From assembly GCA_005884825.1 (NCBI GenBank), contig VAZT01000230.1, positions 1-6,682 of the forward strand: 6,682 nucleotides of DNA, written 5' to 3'. Shown here in pieces: positions 1 to 5,701 of this stretch. Positions within the stretch are counted from its first letter, which is position 1, and the number at the start of each line of letters is the position of its first letter. This DNA is from Alphaproteobacteria bacterium (GTDB taxonomy: Bacteria > Pseudomonadota > Alphaproteobacteria > ATCC43930 > CGMCC-115725). The position numbers and the translations under genes are program-made. Under the pieces are notes generated by a model, which had not been told where the DNA came from, searched no databases, and worked only from the letters and a program-made list of their open reading frames with translations.

Positions 1-117
1 ATTCTGGACAACGCGTCGGCTTATCTGTTCGACCTGATTACCGACCTGACCGAGGTCTTTGTCGTGTCGGCGCTCGAGCGGCAGATTGATGGGCGGCAGG
101 TCGATGGAAGGGTTTAG
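1..117 (+). CDS. C-terminal fragment of an unidentified protein (5' end outside window)
   Basis: An open frame runs from the first base to a TAG at 115-117 and encodes the last 38 residues of a protein. The piece begins ILDNASAYLFDLITDLTEVF and ends in a polar tail rich in R, Q, D and G. It is amphipathic rather than clearly membrane-spanning. The next gene starts inside it (14-base overlap), which supports it as a real upstream member of the same operon. The family cannot be identified from 38 residues. Because the next gene is a single-span protein of TolR/ExbD-like topology, a TolQ/ExbB/MotA-type channel subunit is a conceivable identity, but that is speculation from context only. Confidence 0.6.
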   Translation: MLDNASAYLFDLITDLTEVFVVSALERQIDGRQVDGRV

Positions 118-760
118 CAACTGGGACCGCGAGGAGCCCTTCGACCCCTTCACGGTCATGCTGTTCAAAGGGCTGCAGGTCGTCGCATTCATGTTCTTCC
201 TGGCCTATCTCGCAATCAACACCGACGCCAAGCAGGGCAAGGTCGACACCAAGGCGGAAATGCTGGTGACTGTGAGCTGGCCCGACAACCATCCCGACGA
301 TGTCGATACTTATGTCGAAGATCCCCAAGGCAATATCGTCTGGTACCATGTGATGGAGGCCGGGCTCATGCACCTCGAGCGCGACGACCGCGGCGACTAC
401 AAAAACACGATTGTCGTCAACGGGGTCACGATCCGCAATCCAATCCGCGAGGAGATCGTCGCGCTGCGCGGCCTGATCGCCGGTGAGTATGTCGTCAATG
501 TGAACCATTATCTGGCGACCACACCCGACCCGGTCCTGGTCTCCGTCAAGGTCGAGAAGATCAATCCCAAGGTCGAGGTCATTTATTACGAGCGGTTGAC
601 GCTCGACCATACCGGTGATGAAAAGACTGCAGTCCGTTTCACGATTGGCGCGGACGGCAAGGTCACCGACATCAATACTCGCCCGAAGTCTCTGATCCGC
701 GAGACCCGCAAAGTCCGGTCGAACATCATCCCGGTGACCGGTGCTGCTCAGCACCAATAG
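104..760 (+). CDS. Single-span membrane protein with a periplasmic DUF2135/YfaP-like beta-sandwich domain (putative)
   Basis: The product is 218 residues from the ATG at 104. That start has a purine-rich GGGCGGCAGG just upstream and overlaps the previous stop by 14 bases; an ATG at 89 in the same frame is the alternative. Residues 1-16 are polar and acidic, about 17-38 form one hydrophobic helix (FKGLQVVAFMFFLAYLAI), and the rest should be periplasmic. The soluble part has a VSWP...DDVDTYVEDPQGNIVWY segment (about 57-81) and a GEYVVNVNHYL segment (about 127-137). These resemble the W...DvDl.v.dP.G and G.Y.V.V..Y signatures of DUF2135/YfaP-type beta-sandwich domains; this is recognition by eye, not a search. 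The topology of short cytoplasmic N-terminus, one span and periplasmic domain recalls TolR/ExbD, but the canonical ExbD fold is not evident. Function unknown. It is followed after 4 bases by a two-span membrane protein, so the two products may form an envelope complex. Confidence 0.8.
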   Translation: MEGFSNWDREEPFDPFTVMLFKGLQVVAFMFFLAYLAINTDAKQGKVDTKAEMLVTVSWPDNHPDDVDTYVEDPQGNIVWYHVMEAGLMHLERDDRGDYKNTIVVNGVTIRNPIREEIVALRGLIAGEYVVNVNHYLATTPDPVLVSVKVEKINPKVEVIYYERLTLDHTGDEKTAVRFTIGADGKVTDINTRPKSLIRETRKVRSNIIPVTGAAQHQ

Positions 761-764
761 CGCT

Positions 765-1349
765 ATGACATTGCCGCTGGCCGGTATCGCCGCTTCCTAC
801 GTCCTCATCGCGGTGCTGCTGTTGAGCCTCAATCTGGCCTCGCGCTGGCATTGGAGGGTGAAGGCTGCGGCGATCGTGATCACCACGGCCTTCTTTGGCG
901 TGTGTTATCTCTCGACCACGGGGCTGATCGGTTGGCCGAGCGAAGCGCGGGTACCGGAACATTTCCAGCTTCACTGGGCGACCGTGGTCGAGCCGGACAA
1001 GTTGAATGGACTACCCGGCTCGATATACCTTTGGATCGAAGGGCTGGACGAGAACAACACGCTCGCCGGCATGCCGCGGGCCTACCGGGTTCCTTACAGC
1101 CGCGAGCTTGCCGATCGCATAGGCCATGCCAAAGAGCGCATCGAGCAAGGTGCGGATCAACTCGGCACGGCACGCGATCTCCAGATGCCGGAGGGCGAGC
1201 CTGACGAGGATCGCCGCCTCGCCGGTGCGCCCCGGCGGCAGGACGAGCCGGGCAGCACCGGCGACCCCGCGGCGTTCATCCAGCACAAGCCCTCGATCGA
1301 ATTCGAGGACATGCCGCCCCCGGCATTGCCGCCGAAGCAGCCGCTGTGA
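765..1349 (+). CDS. Two-span membrane protein with proline-rich C-terminal tail, unknown function
   Basis: The product is 194 residues from the ATG at 765, four bases after the preceding stop. A GTG at 741 would add eight residues and overlap the upstream gene. Neither start has a good Shine-Dalgarno sequence, so translational coupling is likely. Hydrophobic helices lie at about 5-26 and 33-57, separated by a short basic turn (SRWHWRVK). A globular segment follows at about 65-140 containing LPGSIYLWIEGLD and MPRAYRVPYSRELADRI. A low-complexity D/E/R/G region covers about 143-170, and the protein ends in EFEDMPPPALPPKQPL. I do not recognise the family. The proline-rich end could contact a partner protein or the periplasmic domain encoded just upstream. 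The stop TGA shares bases with the GTG start of the next gene (GTGA), a sign of tight coupling to the beta-propeller gene. Confidence 0.78.
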   Translation: MTLPLAGIAASYVLIAVLLLSLNLASRWHWRVKAAAIVITTAFFGVCYLSTTGLIGWPSEARVPEHFQLHWATVVEPDKLNGLPGSIYLWIEGLDENNTLAGMPRAYRVPYSRELADRIGHAKERIEQGADQLGTARDLQMPEGEPDEDRRLAGAPRRQDEPGSTGDPAAFIQHKPSIEFEDMPPPALPPKQPL

Positions 1350-2338
1350 AGACCCGTGCGCGAGCCGTTCACTTCGGGTGTGCCCTCGTCTTAACGGTCG
1401 TGTCGTCGGCGGAGGCGAGGGCGAAGGACACCGGCTATGTATTCGTCAGTGACGAGAAAACGAACAACGTTGCAGTGATCGATCCCAAACAGGATTACAA
1501 GATAATCAAGTGGATCCCGACATCCCATCGTCCGCGAGATATGAAGTTTCGCGACAACCACACACTGCTCTACGTGGCGTGTGGAGATGACGACGTGATC
1601 GACGTGATCGACGTGGCAACGCTCGAGGTCGCCGATCACATTCCGACAGGTCCGAGCCCGGAGATGTTCGAGCTCAGCCGGGACGGAAAGGCGCTGTACG
1701 TCTCGAACGAGGAAGGCTCCTCGGTTCAGGAGATCGGTATCGCCGACAAGATCATCATGCGCGAGATTGCAACCGGCGCCGAGCCCGAGGGCATCGCGAT
1801 AAGCGCTGATGGCAAGACCCTTTATGTAACGTCCGAGGTGACTGATATGGTCCACGTGGTCGACGCCGAAGCCGGGGTCGTCACGGACAACATCGTCGTC
1901 GGGACGCGGCCAAGGCGCCTTCTGCTGCTGCATGATGGGAAGGAACTCTGGGTCTCGAATGAATTGTCCGGGCAGGTCTCGGTGATCGATCGCGCGGTCA
2001 ACCGGGTTTCGACAACGCTCGATTTCCTGCCGCCCGGGTTCCGTCAGGCCGATGTGACGCCCGTCGGCATGACGATGACCAGCGATGGGAAATCCGCCAT
2101 TGTCGCGCTCGGACGTGCCAACCACGTCGCCTTCGTCGATACGGCGACAAGGAAGGTCGAAACCTATGTGCTGGTTGGAAGCCGTGCTTGGGGCGTCGCG
2201 CTTAGTCCCGATGAAAAGACGCTCTATGTAGCAAACGGGCTGAGCGACGACCTTTCGATTGTCGACGTGGGAAGCCGCAAGGCCGTCCGGTCGGTGCCGG
2301 TCGGCCGCGTGCCGCACTCGGTTCTCGTCGATGATTAA
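1346..2338 (+). CDS. Exported YVTN beta-propeller protein, PQQ-dependent catabolism-associated type
   Basis: The product is 330 residues from a GTG start that overlaps the previous TGA. An N-terminal signal peptide is visible: basic MKTRAR, a hydrophobic stretch to about residue 21, and an AEARA cleavage region near 22-26. The mature protein is a chain of roughly 42-residue propeller repeats with strands such as TLLYVACG (73-80), ALYVSNE (116-122), TLYVTSE (159-165), ELWVSNE (200-206) and TLYVANG (292-298), often followed by a V.VID strand. The set fits a seven-bladed YVTN propeller. Sequence style, length and the binding-protein gene that follows match the PQQ-dependent catabolism-associated beta-propeller family, found near PQQ alcohol dehydrogenase clusters. 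The exact biochemical role of that family is not settled; scaffolding or assembly of a periplasmic dehydrogenase is an inference. Its end overlaps the next gene by 8 bases. Confidence 0.93.
   Translation: MKTRARAVHFGCALVLTVVSSAEARAKDTGYVFVSDEKTNNVAVIDPKQDYKIIKWIPTSHRPRDMKFRDNHTLLYVACGDDDVIDVIDVATLEVADHIPTGPSPEMFELSRDGKALYVSNEEGSSVQEIGIADKIIMREIATGAEPEGIAISADGKTLYVTSEVTDMVHVVDAEAGVVTDNIVVGTRPRRLLLLHDGKELWVSNELSGQVSVIDRAVNRVSTTLDFLPPGFRQADVTPVGMTMTSDGKSAIVALGRANHVAFVDTATRKVETYVLVGSRAWGVALSPDEKTLYVANGLSDDLSIVDVGSRKAVRSVPVGRVPHSVLVDD
1592..1615 (+). repeat. Short tandem repeat, 9-base unit GACGTGATC, about 2.7 copies, inside the propeller gene
   Basis: GACGTGATC occurs at 1592-1600 and 1601-1609, followed by the partial copy GACGTG at 1610-1615. 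It is in frame and encodes the DVIDVIDV segment at residues 83-90 of the propeller protein, at a blade edge strand. It keeps the reading frame and is probably a slippage-type expansion within a beta-strand coding region. Confidence 0.85.
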
Positions 2339-3542
2339 GGGCGCGCGCGGTCTCGCAGCGGCTACACTGGCGGCGGGAATAGGTGTCTCACCCCCGCCAA
2401 CAGCCGCGCATCCCGACTCGCCGGAGCCGGGCGCGATGAAGCTTGGCTATGTCGAGCTGGCGGACGACTCACGGTACGCCGATAGGGGTGCGCATTCAGG
2501 GATTGTCTTCACCGATCTCGGGCGTCCCTATCAGGGGAGTCAGGTGGCATTGGAAGATGCGCGGGCAATCGGACGAGTTATTGGGGTCGAGTTCTCCATG
2601 GAAAAGTCGACCGCCGCATCCGGCGACGAGCTCGTGCAGCAGATCTCGGATCGGGTGACAAGCGGCGGCGTTCACTTTGTCCTTGCCGACCTCCCAGCCG
2701 CGGCCTTGAAGGACCTCGCACGCAGGCTCGCAGATCGGCCGGTCATGTTCTTCAACATCTCGGCTTCGGACGATTCGCTGCGCGCCGCGGATTGCGCGAA
2801 CAACGTCCTGCACACTTATCCGAGCGAGGCGATGCTCTCGGACGCTTTGATTCAATACCTCGTCGCGAAAGGATGGCTGCAGATCCTCGTCCTGCGGGGG
2901 CCAGCGCCCGAGGACGCCGCGACGGTGGCCGCACTGCAGCGCTCGGCGAGAAAGTTCGGAGCGAACATCGTCGAGACCAGGCCGTTTCTGCTGACCAACG
3001 ATCCACGCAATCGTGAGCAAACCAATATCGTCCTCATGACGGGAGGCGTGCGCTACGACGTCGTCTATGTGGCAGACAGCAGCGGCGAGTTCGGCCGCTA
3101 CGTCCCGTACGAGACCAGCCTCCCGCGGCCGGTTGTCGGAACTGCCGGTCTGGCGCCGACCGCTTGGTCCTGGAGCTGGGACAGGGATGCCGCGGTACAG
3201 CTGCAGCATCGGTACGAGAAGGTCTCCCCGCCGCGTCGCATGAACGGCGCCGATTGGGCGGCCTGGGAAGCCGTCAAGGCGGTGACGCAAGCGGTGATGC
3301 GGACGCGCTCGACCGATTTCGACGCAGTCAGGACGTTCCTTTTCAGCGACAAACTCACTCTCGACACGGTGAAGGGCAATCCCGGCTCATTCCGCGCCTG
3401 GGATCATCAGCTCCGCGCGCCGGTGCTGCTCAGCACGGCTGACGCCGTGATCGAACGGGCTCCCTTGCCGCAGTATTTGCATCAGACCAATGTGCTCGAC
3501 ACGCTCGGCATCGACGCGCCCGAGACGGCCTGTCGGTTCTGA
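2331..3542 (+). CDS. Periplasmic substrate-binding-like protein of PQQ-dependent alcohol dehydrogenase systems
   Basis: The product is 403 residues from the ATG at 2331, which overlaps the upstream stop by 8 bases. The frame is open from 2259, but only the 2331 start gives a proper signal peptide (MIKGAR, hydrophobic and alanine-rich to about residue 19, cleavage near TAA-HP at 24-27). The mature part resembles type I periplasmic binding proteins (branched-chain amino-acid/urea type). Features seen include NISASDDSLRAADCANNVLH (142-161), a second-domain strand LQILVLRG (183-190), YDVVYVAD (242-249), the tryptophan-rich WSWSWDRDAAVQLQHRY (279-295), GADWAAWEAVKAV (306-318), and a C-terminus ending in NVLDTLGIDAPETACRF. 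These fit the family annotated as the ABC transporter substrate-binding protein of PQQ-dependent alcohol dehydrogenase systems, usually found beside the propeller protein, as here. The ligand is unknown. No permease or ATPase gene lies in the window. Confidence 0.9.
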   Translation: MIKGARGLAAATLAAGIGVSPPPTAAHPDSPEPGAMKLGYVELADDSRYADRGAHSGIVFTDLGRPYQGSQVALEDARAIGRVIGVEFSMEKSTAASGDELVQQISDRVTSGGVHFVLADLPAAALKDLARRLADRPVMFFNISASDDSLRAADCANNVLHTYPSEAMLSDALIQYLVAKGWLQILVLRGPAPEDAATVAALQRSARKFGANIVETRPFLLTNDPRNREQTNIVLMTGGVRYDVVYVADSSGEFGRYVPYETSLPRPVVGTAGLAPTAWSWSWDRDAAVQLQHRYEKVSPPRRMNGADWAAWEAVKAVTQAVMRTRSTDFDAVRTFLFSDKLTLDTVKGNPGSFRAWDHQLRAPVLLSTADAVIERAPLPQYLHQTNVLDTLGIDAPETACRF

Positions 3543-3554
3543 CACCCGAGGCCC

Positions 3555-4322
3555 ATGGATCGGCCGGGGACTGCGATCAACCCAGTTATGCGCCTTGCGG
3601 GATGCTTGGCTCTCTTCCTGTTCTGGCTGGTTCCGAGCGAGCACATCCGGGCGCAGGACCGACCCACGCGACTCAATGTCTGGGACATCCATATCGGTGC
3701 GGCGGCCGCGGAAATACCGGACGGGTTCGTCAATTATGCCTGCGGCACCGACGGCGGACCCCCGTCGACCCCGCTCGCTAACTTCACTGACTTCAAGAAG
3801 TGCAGACCCGATGCCAACGGACTGCACGAAGTCTATTTCGAGTATGACGATGAGCTCGAATACTGGGCGCGCGCTCTCGACCTCAAGGCGGAGATCAAGA
3901 TGTACGCCGGAACGACGGCGTACGAATTCCCCGTCGTGGCCTCGGTGCTGTTCGACGACGCGGGACTGGCCAGGGGCGAGCGCCTGGTCACCGACCCGCG
4001 CCAGCAATTGTCGCGCGACCGCAACGAGTTCTGGACGATGGCGGATTTCATCCGCCATCGTTTTGGCGACGATGGCTGGGAATGCAAGGACTTACCTCGC
4101 AACGAGGGGGAGAGCCCGGCCGGCTCTTATTTCATCAAGAACCGCTGCGAGAAGACGCTAAGTGGCCTGCAGCTTATTCTCGAACAGCGTTACTTCCAGA
4201 AAAAGGGCCAGCAATTTCTCGATCCTTACACCGGCAAGCCCCGGATGGACGATTACGAGAGCGGGACCCGCTTCGAGATGTATGATGCCGAATTTCTCCT
4301 CCGGACGACCGGCGTGAAGTGA
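3555..4322 (+). CDS. Exported protein of unknown family with four mature cysteines
   Basis: The product is 255 residues from the ATG at 3555, 12 bases after the previous stop, with GAGG at 3548-3551 just upstream. An in-frame ATG at 3588 lacks a well-spaced ribosome site. Residues 1-33 form a signal peptide: polar MDRPGTAINPVMR, hydrophobic LAGCLALFLFWLV, and a likely cut near RAQ-D. The mature domain starts LNVWDIHIGAAAAEIPDGFVNYACG. It has cysteines at 63, 83, 177 and 198, suited to two disulfides in the periplasm. Other visible segments are EVYFEYDDELEYWARAL (92-108), FWTMADFIRHRFGDDGWEC (159-177) and RFEMYDAEFLL (239-249). I do not recognise the family and see no catalytic motif. As the last gene of the run it probably acts with the propeller and binding protein, or with the envelope proteins upstream. 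It converges on the pentapeptide gene. Confidence 0.85.
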   Translation: MDRPGTAINPVMRLAGCLALFLFWLVPSEHIRAQDRPTRLNVWDIHIGAAAAEIPDGFVNYACGTDGGPPSTPLANFTDFKKCRPDANGLHEVYFEYDDELEYWARALDLKAEIKMYAGTTAYEFPVVASVLFDDAGLARGERLVTDPRQQLSRDRNEFWTMADFIRHRFGDDGWECKDLPRNEGESPAGSYFIKNRCEKTLSGLQLILEQRYFQKKGQQFLDPYTGKPRMDDYESGTRFEMYDAEFLLRTTGVK

Positions 4323-4335
4323 TACGCTTCTTCAC
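4314..4335. terminator. Weak inverted repeat between convergent genes (possible terminator)
   Basis: GTGAAG at 4314-4319 can pair with CTTCAC at 4330-4335 around a 10-base loop, spanning the stop codon of the plus-strand operon and the last codons of the minus-strand gene. There is no T-run, and an alternative 5-base pairing competes with it. Its position between convergent genes is right for a bidirectional terminator, but the stem is short. Confidence 0.25.
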
Positions 4336-5159
4336 CGTCCGATAGTGCCGTCCACGAGCAGGGCGCCCCGTGTCTTGATGCCCTGGGTCACGGCGTTGTC
4401 CAGATCAGCCTGTTGCAAGCGCGAACCGCGGAAATCCGCGTCGGTCAAGTCAGACCCGGATAGATCGGCTTCATAGAAATCGGCCTGTCTGGCGGAGACG
4501 TCCCTCAACTTGGCATCCCTCACCCGAGCTCTGACGAAGCCTGCGCCGTCGAGCACGGCAGAGGTGAGATCGCACCGGCTGAGGTTCGCACCATTGAGGT
4601 TCGACTGCTTCAGATTGGCGTGAGACAGGTCGCTGCCTGCCATCTCCGCATCCGTAATGGTGGATAGCGAAATATCCGCTCCGCGAAGCACCGCCCGGGT
4701 CAGGCGGCCATGGGCCATATGCACCTGCGTCATGATAGCTGCTTCGAGCTGCGCACCGCTCAGGTCGGTCCCATAGAGGAGCGCCCCGGTGAGATCGGCG
4801 CCGGCCAATGAGGCCCGTTTCAGGTCAGCCTTGTTGAGGTTGGCGTCTTGCAGCTTGGCATGATCGAGCTTCGTATTCCCGAGCTTTGCGCGATGCAGGA
4901 CGGCGCCGGTGAGATCGGCGCCGGTGAGGTCGGCGCCGCTCAGATCACGGCGCTTCAACTTGGCTTCGCGAAGATCGCAGCCCCGGCAGTCATTGCGCAT
5001 TCCCGCCAGGAATGCCTCGCGGTCGGGCGGAGCGGTCAGCCCCGCCGGCTGATCCTCGGCCATCGTGGCTCCGGCTGCTAACAAAACCACAAGAGCCGCC
5101 CCAACCTCGATGAGGAAGCAGGCGGTTGGTGTGTCCCGCGGGGTCGTTCTACGATGCAT
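4332..5159 (-). CDS. Exported pentapeptide-repeat protein
   Basis: The product is 275 residues from an ATG at 5157-5159 (minus strand). A TTG at 5192 in the same frame would add 11 residues but spoil the signal peptide. Residues 1-35 look like a signal sequence: RR-containing N-region, hydrophobic VGAALVVLLAAGA, cut near TMA-ED. After a linker comes a CRGC pair (58-61), then an almost unbroken A(D/N)Lxx series from about 61 to 258, roughly 38 to 40 pentapeptides, predicting a right-handed quadrilateral beta-helix. Repeats such as ADLTGADLTG (76-85) and ANLKQSNLNGANLSRCDL (181-198) are clear, and the regularity weakens at about 140-170 and 205-225. Members of this fold act in many settings and sequence alone does not set a function. 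The signal peptide suggests a periplasmic or cell-surface role, unlike cytoplasmic gyrase-protecting members. It is convergent with the left operon and divergent from the nuclease-like gene. Confidence 0.93.
   Translation of the reverse strand: MHRRTTPRDTPTACFLIEVGAALVVLLAAGATMAEDQPAGLTAPPDREAFLAGMRNDCRGCDLREAKLKRRDLSGADLTGADLTGAVLHRAKLGNTKLDHAKLQDANLNKADLKRASLAGADLTGALLYGTDLSGAQLEAAIMTQVHMAHGRLTRAVLRGADISLSTITDAEMAGSDLSHANLKQSNLNGANLSRCDLTSAVLDGAGFVRARVRDAKLRDVSARQADFYEADLSGSDLTDADFRGSRLQQADLDNAVTQGIKTRGALLVDGTIGR
4902..4946 (-). repeat. Three tandem 15-base units encoding pentapeptides
   Basis: Units at 4902-4916, 4917-4931 and 4932-4946 (plus-strand reading GGCGCCGGTGAGATC and close variants) are nearly identical. 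Each encodes one pentapeptide of the A-D-L-x-G type. A related unit recurs near 4785-4800. The near identity at DNA level, against divergent repeats elsewhere in the gene, suggests recent duplication within the array. Confidence 0.8.
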
Positions 5160-5212
5160 GCGCGGCCACTGGACCTGATTGCATTCGATCAATCTCTTGC
5201 TGGGGAGGAAGT
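5160..5212. promoter_or_regulatory. Divergent intergenic region, expected to hold both promoters
   Basis: These 53 bases separate the start codons of the minus-strand pentapeptide gene and the plus-strand nuclease-like gene. Any promoters for both must lie here or inside the neighbouring coding ends. I see no convincing -35/-10 pair and no clear operator palindrome. The assignment rests on layout alone. Confidence 0.35.
5202..5210 (+). promoter_or_regulatory. Strong Shine-Dalgarno that fixes the start of the nuclease-like gene
   Basis: GGGGAGGAA lies directly before the ATG at 5213, with four bases between GGAGG and the start codon. It is the best ribosome binding site in the window and favours 5213 over the open-frame start at 5126 and over the ATG at 5222. 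Most other genes here lack a good site and appear to depend on coupling. Confidence 0.75.
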
Positions 5213-5701
5213 ATGATCAGGATGCTCCTATCGCTGGCGTTCGTGATATTCGCGGCGCCGGTCGAGGCAAACCAGATCACCGGGCCGGCCGAGGTACTCG
5301 ACTCCACGGTTATCGTGGTCAACGGCCAACGCATCATGCTCTTCGGCATCGACTCGGTGATGCGCAAGCAGAATTGTACCATCGACGGCAAAATCTGGCA
5401 GTGTTGGGCGGCGGCGGTGCGCGCCCTTGAAATCCTGGTCGACCAAGGCCCGGTAACCTGCGACGCGATCGGCGAGCCCGACGTCTACGGCCGGCTCTTG
5501 GCTCGGTGCAACATCAACGGCCAGAGCCTGAACGAACAACTTGTTCGCAAGGGCTACGCCGTCGCCAGGCCCAGCGAGACGAGGGACTACGTCGCAGCCG
5601 AGGCTGCGGCCAAGGAGGAAAAGCTCGGTCTGTGGCAGGGAAAGTTCCTGATGCCGGCTGAGTTTCGGAGGGCTGCCGGCATTTTCGTGGACCGTCCATG
5701 A
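5213..5701 (+). CDS. Exported staphylococcal-nuclease-fold protein with degenerate active site
   Basis: The product is 162 residues from the ATG at 5213, with a signal peptide (MIRMLLSLAFVIFAAPVEA, cut near residue 19). The remainder follows the thermonuclease (SNase) pattern: VLDSTVIVVNGQRIMLFGID (28-47), DVYGRLLARC (90-99), LNEQLVRKGYAVA (106-118) and EAAAKEEKLGLW (130-141). By eye alignment to staphylococcal nuclease, D30 fits the first Asp of VIDGDT, but the next Asp (position 21) is Thr32 and Arg35 is Met42. Asp40 is kept as D47, Glu43 is Met50, and Arg87 is kept as R94. Loss of a metal ligand, the catalytic Arg and the general-base Glu argues against ordinary nuclease activity. Cysteines at 55, 64, 83 and 99 suggest periplasmic disulfides, as in rhizobial relatives. 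The stop TGA overlaps the ATG of the cytochrome gene, so the two are probably co-translated. It may be a binding or structural protein using the OB-like fold. Confidence 0.9.
   Translation: MIRMLLSLAFVIFAAPVEANQITGPAEVLDSTVIVVNGQRIMLFGIDSVMRKQNCTIDGKIWQCWAAAVRALEILVDQGPVTCDAIGEPDVYGRLLARCNINGQSLNEQLVRKGYAVARPSETRDYVAAEAAAKEEKLGLWQGKFLMPAEFRRAAGIFVDRP

Noticed and set aside
38..757. Minus-strand open frame (239 codons) opposite the single-span membrane protein gene
   Set aside because: The plus strand shows a membrane helix, domain-like motifs and operon spacing, while the antisense product is unstructured D/H/R-rich sequence.
1391..2317. Long minus-strand open frame (308 codons) opposite the propeller gene
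   Set aside because: It lies fully antisense to a well-supported gene, has a composition rich in H, R, D and V with no recognisable domain or signal, and is expected from GC-rich codon bias.
2259..2330. N-terminal extension of the binding protein to the ATG at 2259
   Set aside because: It would overlap the propeller gene by 80 bases and place an arginine-rich 24-residue leader before an otherwise good signal peptide starting at 2331.
2496..3290. Minus-strand open frame opposite the binding-protein gene
   Set aside because: Antisense shadow in GC-rich DNA; no ribosome site, motifs or sensible neighbours.
3387..4058. Minus-strand frame and the plus-strand frame at 3490-4161 overlapping the unknown exported protein gene
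   Set aside because: Both are R/S/T-rich shadows that straddle two real genes; the frame at 3555-4322 has a signal peptide and natural spacing.
4785..4946. Possible CRISPR-like or regulatory direct repeats
   Set aside because: The repeats are contiguous 15-base codon units in frame with the pentapeptide protein; there are no spacers.
5126..5212. N-terminal extension of the nuclease-like protein to 5126
   Set aside because: It would overlap the start of the divergent pentapeptide gene and hide the signal peptide; the strong ribosome site at 5202-5210 fixes the start at 5213.
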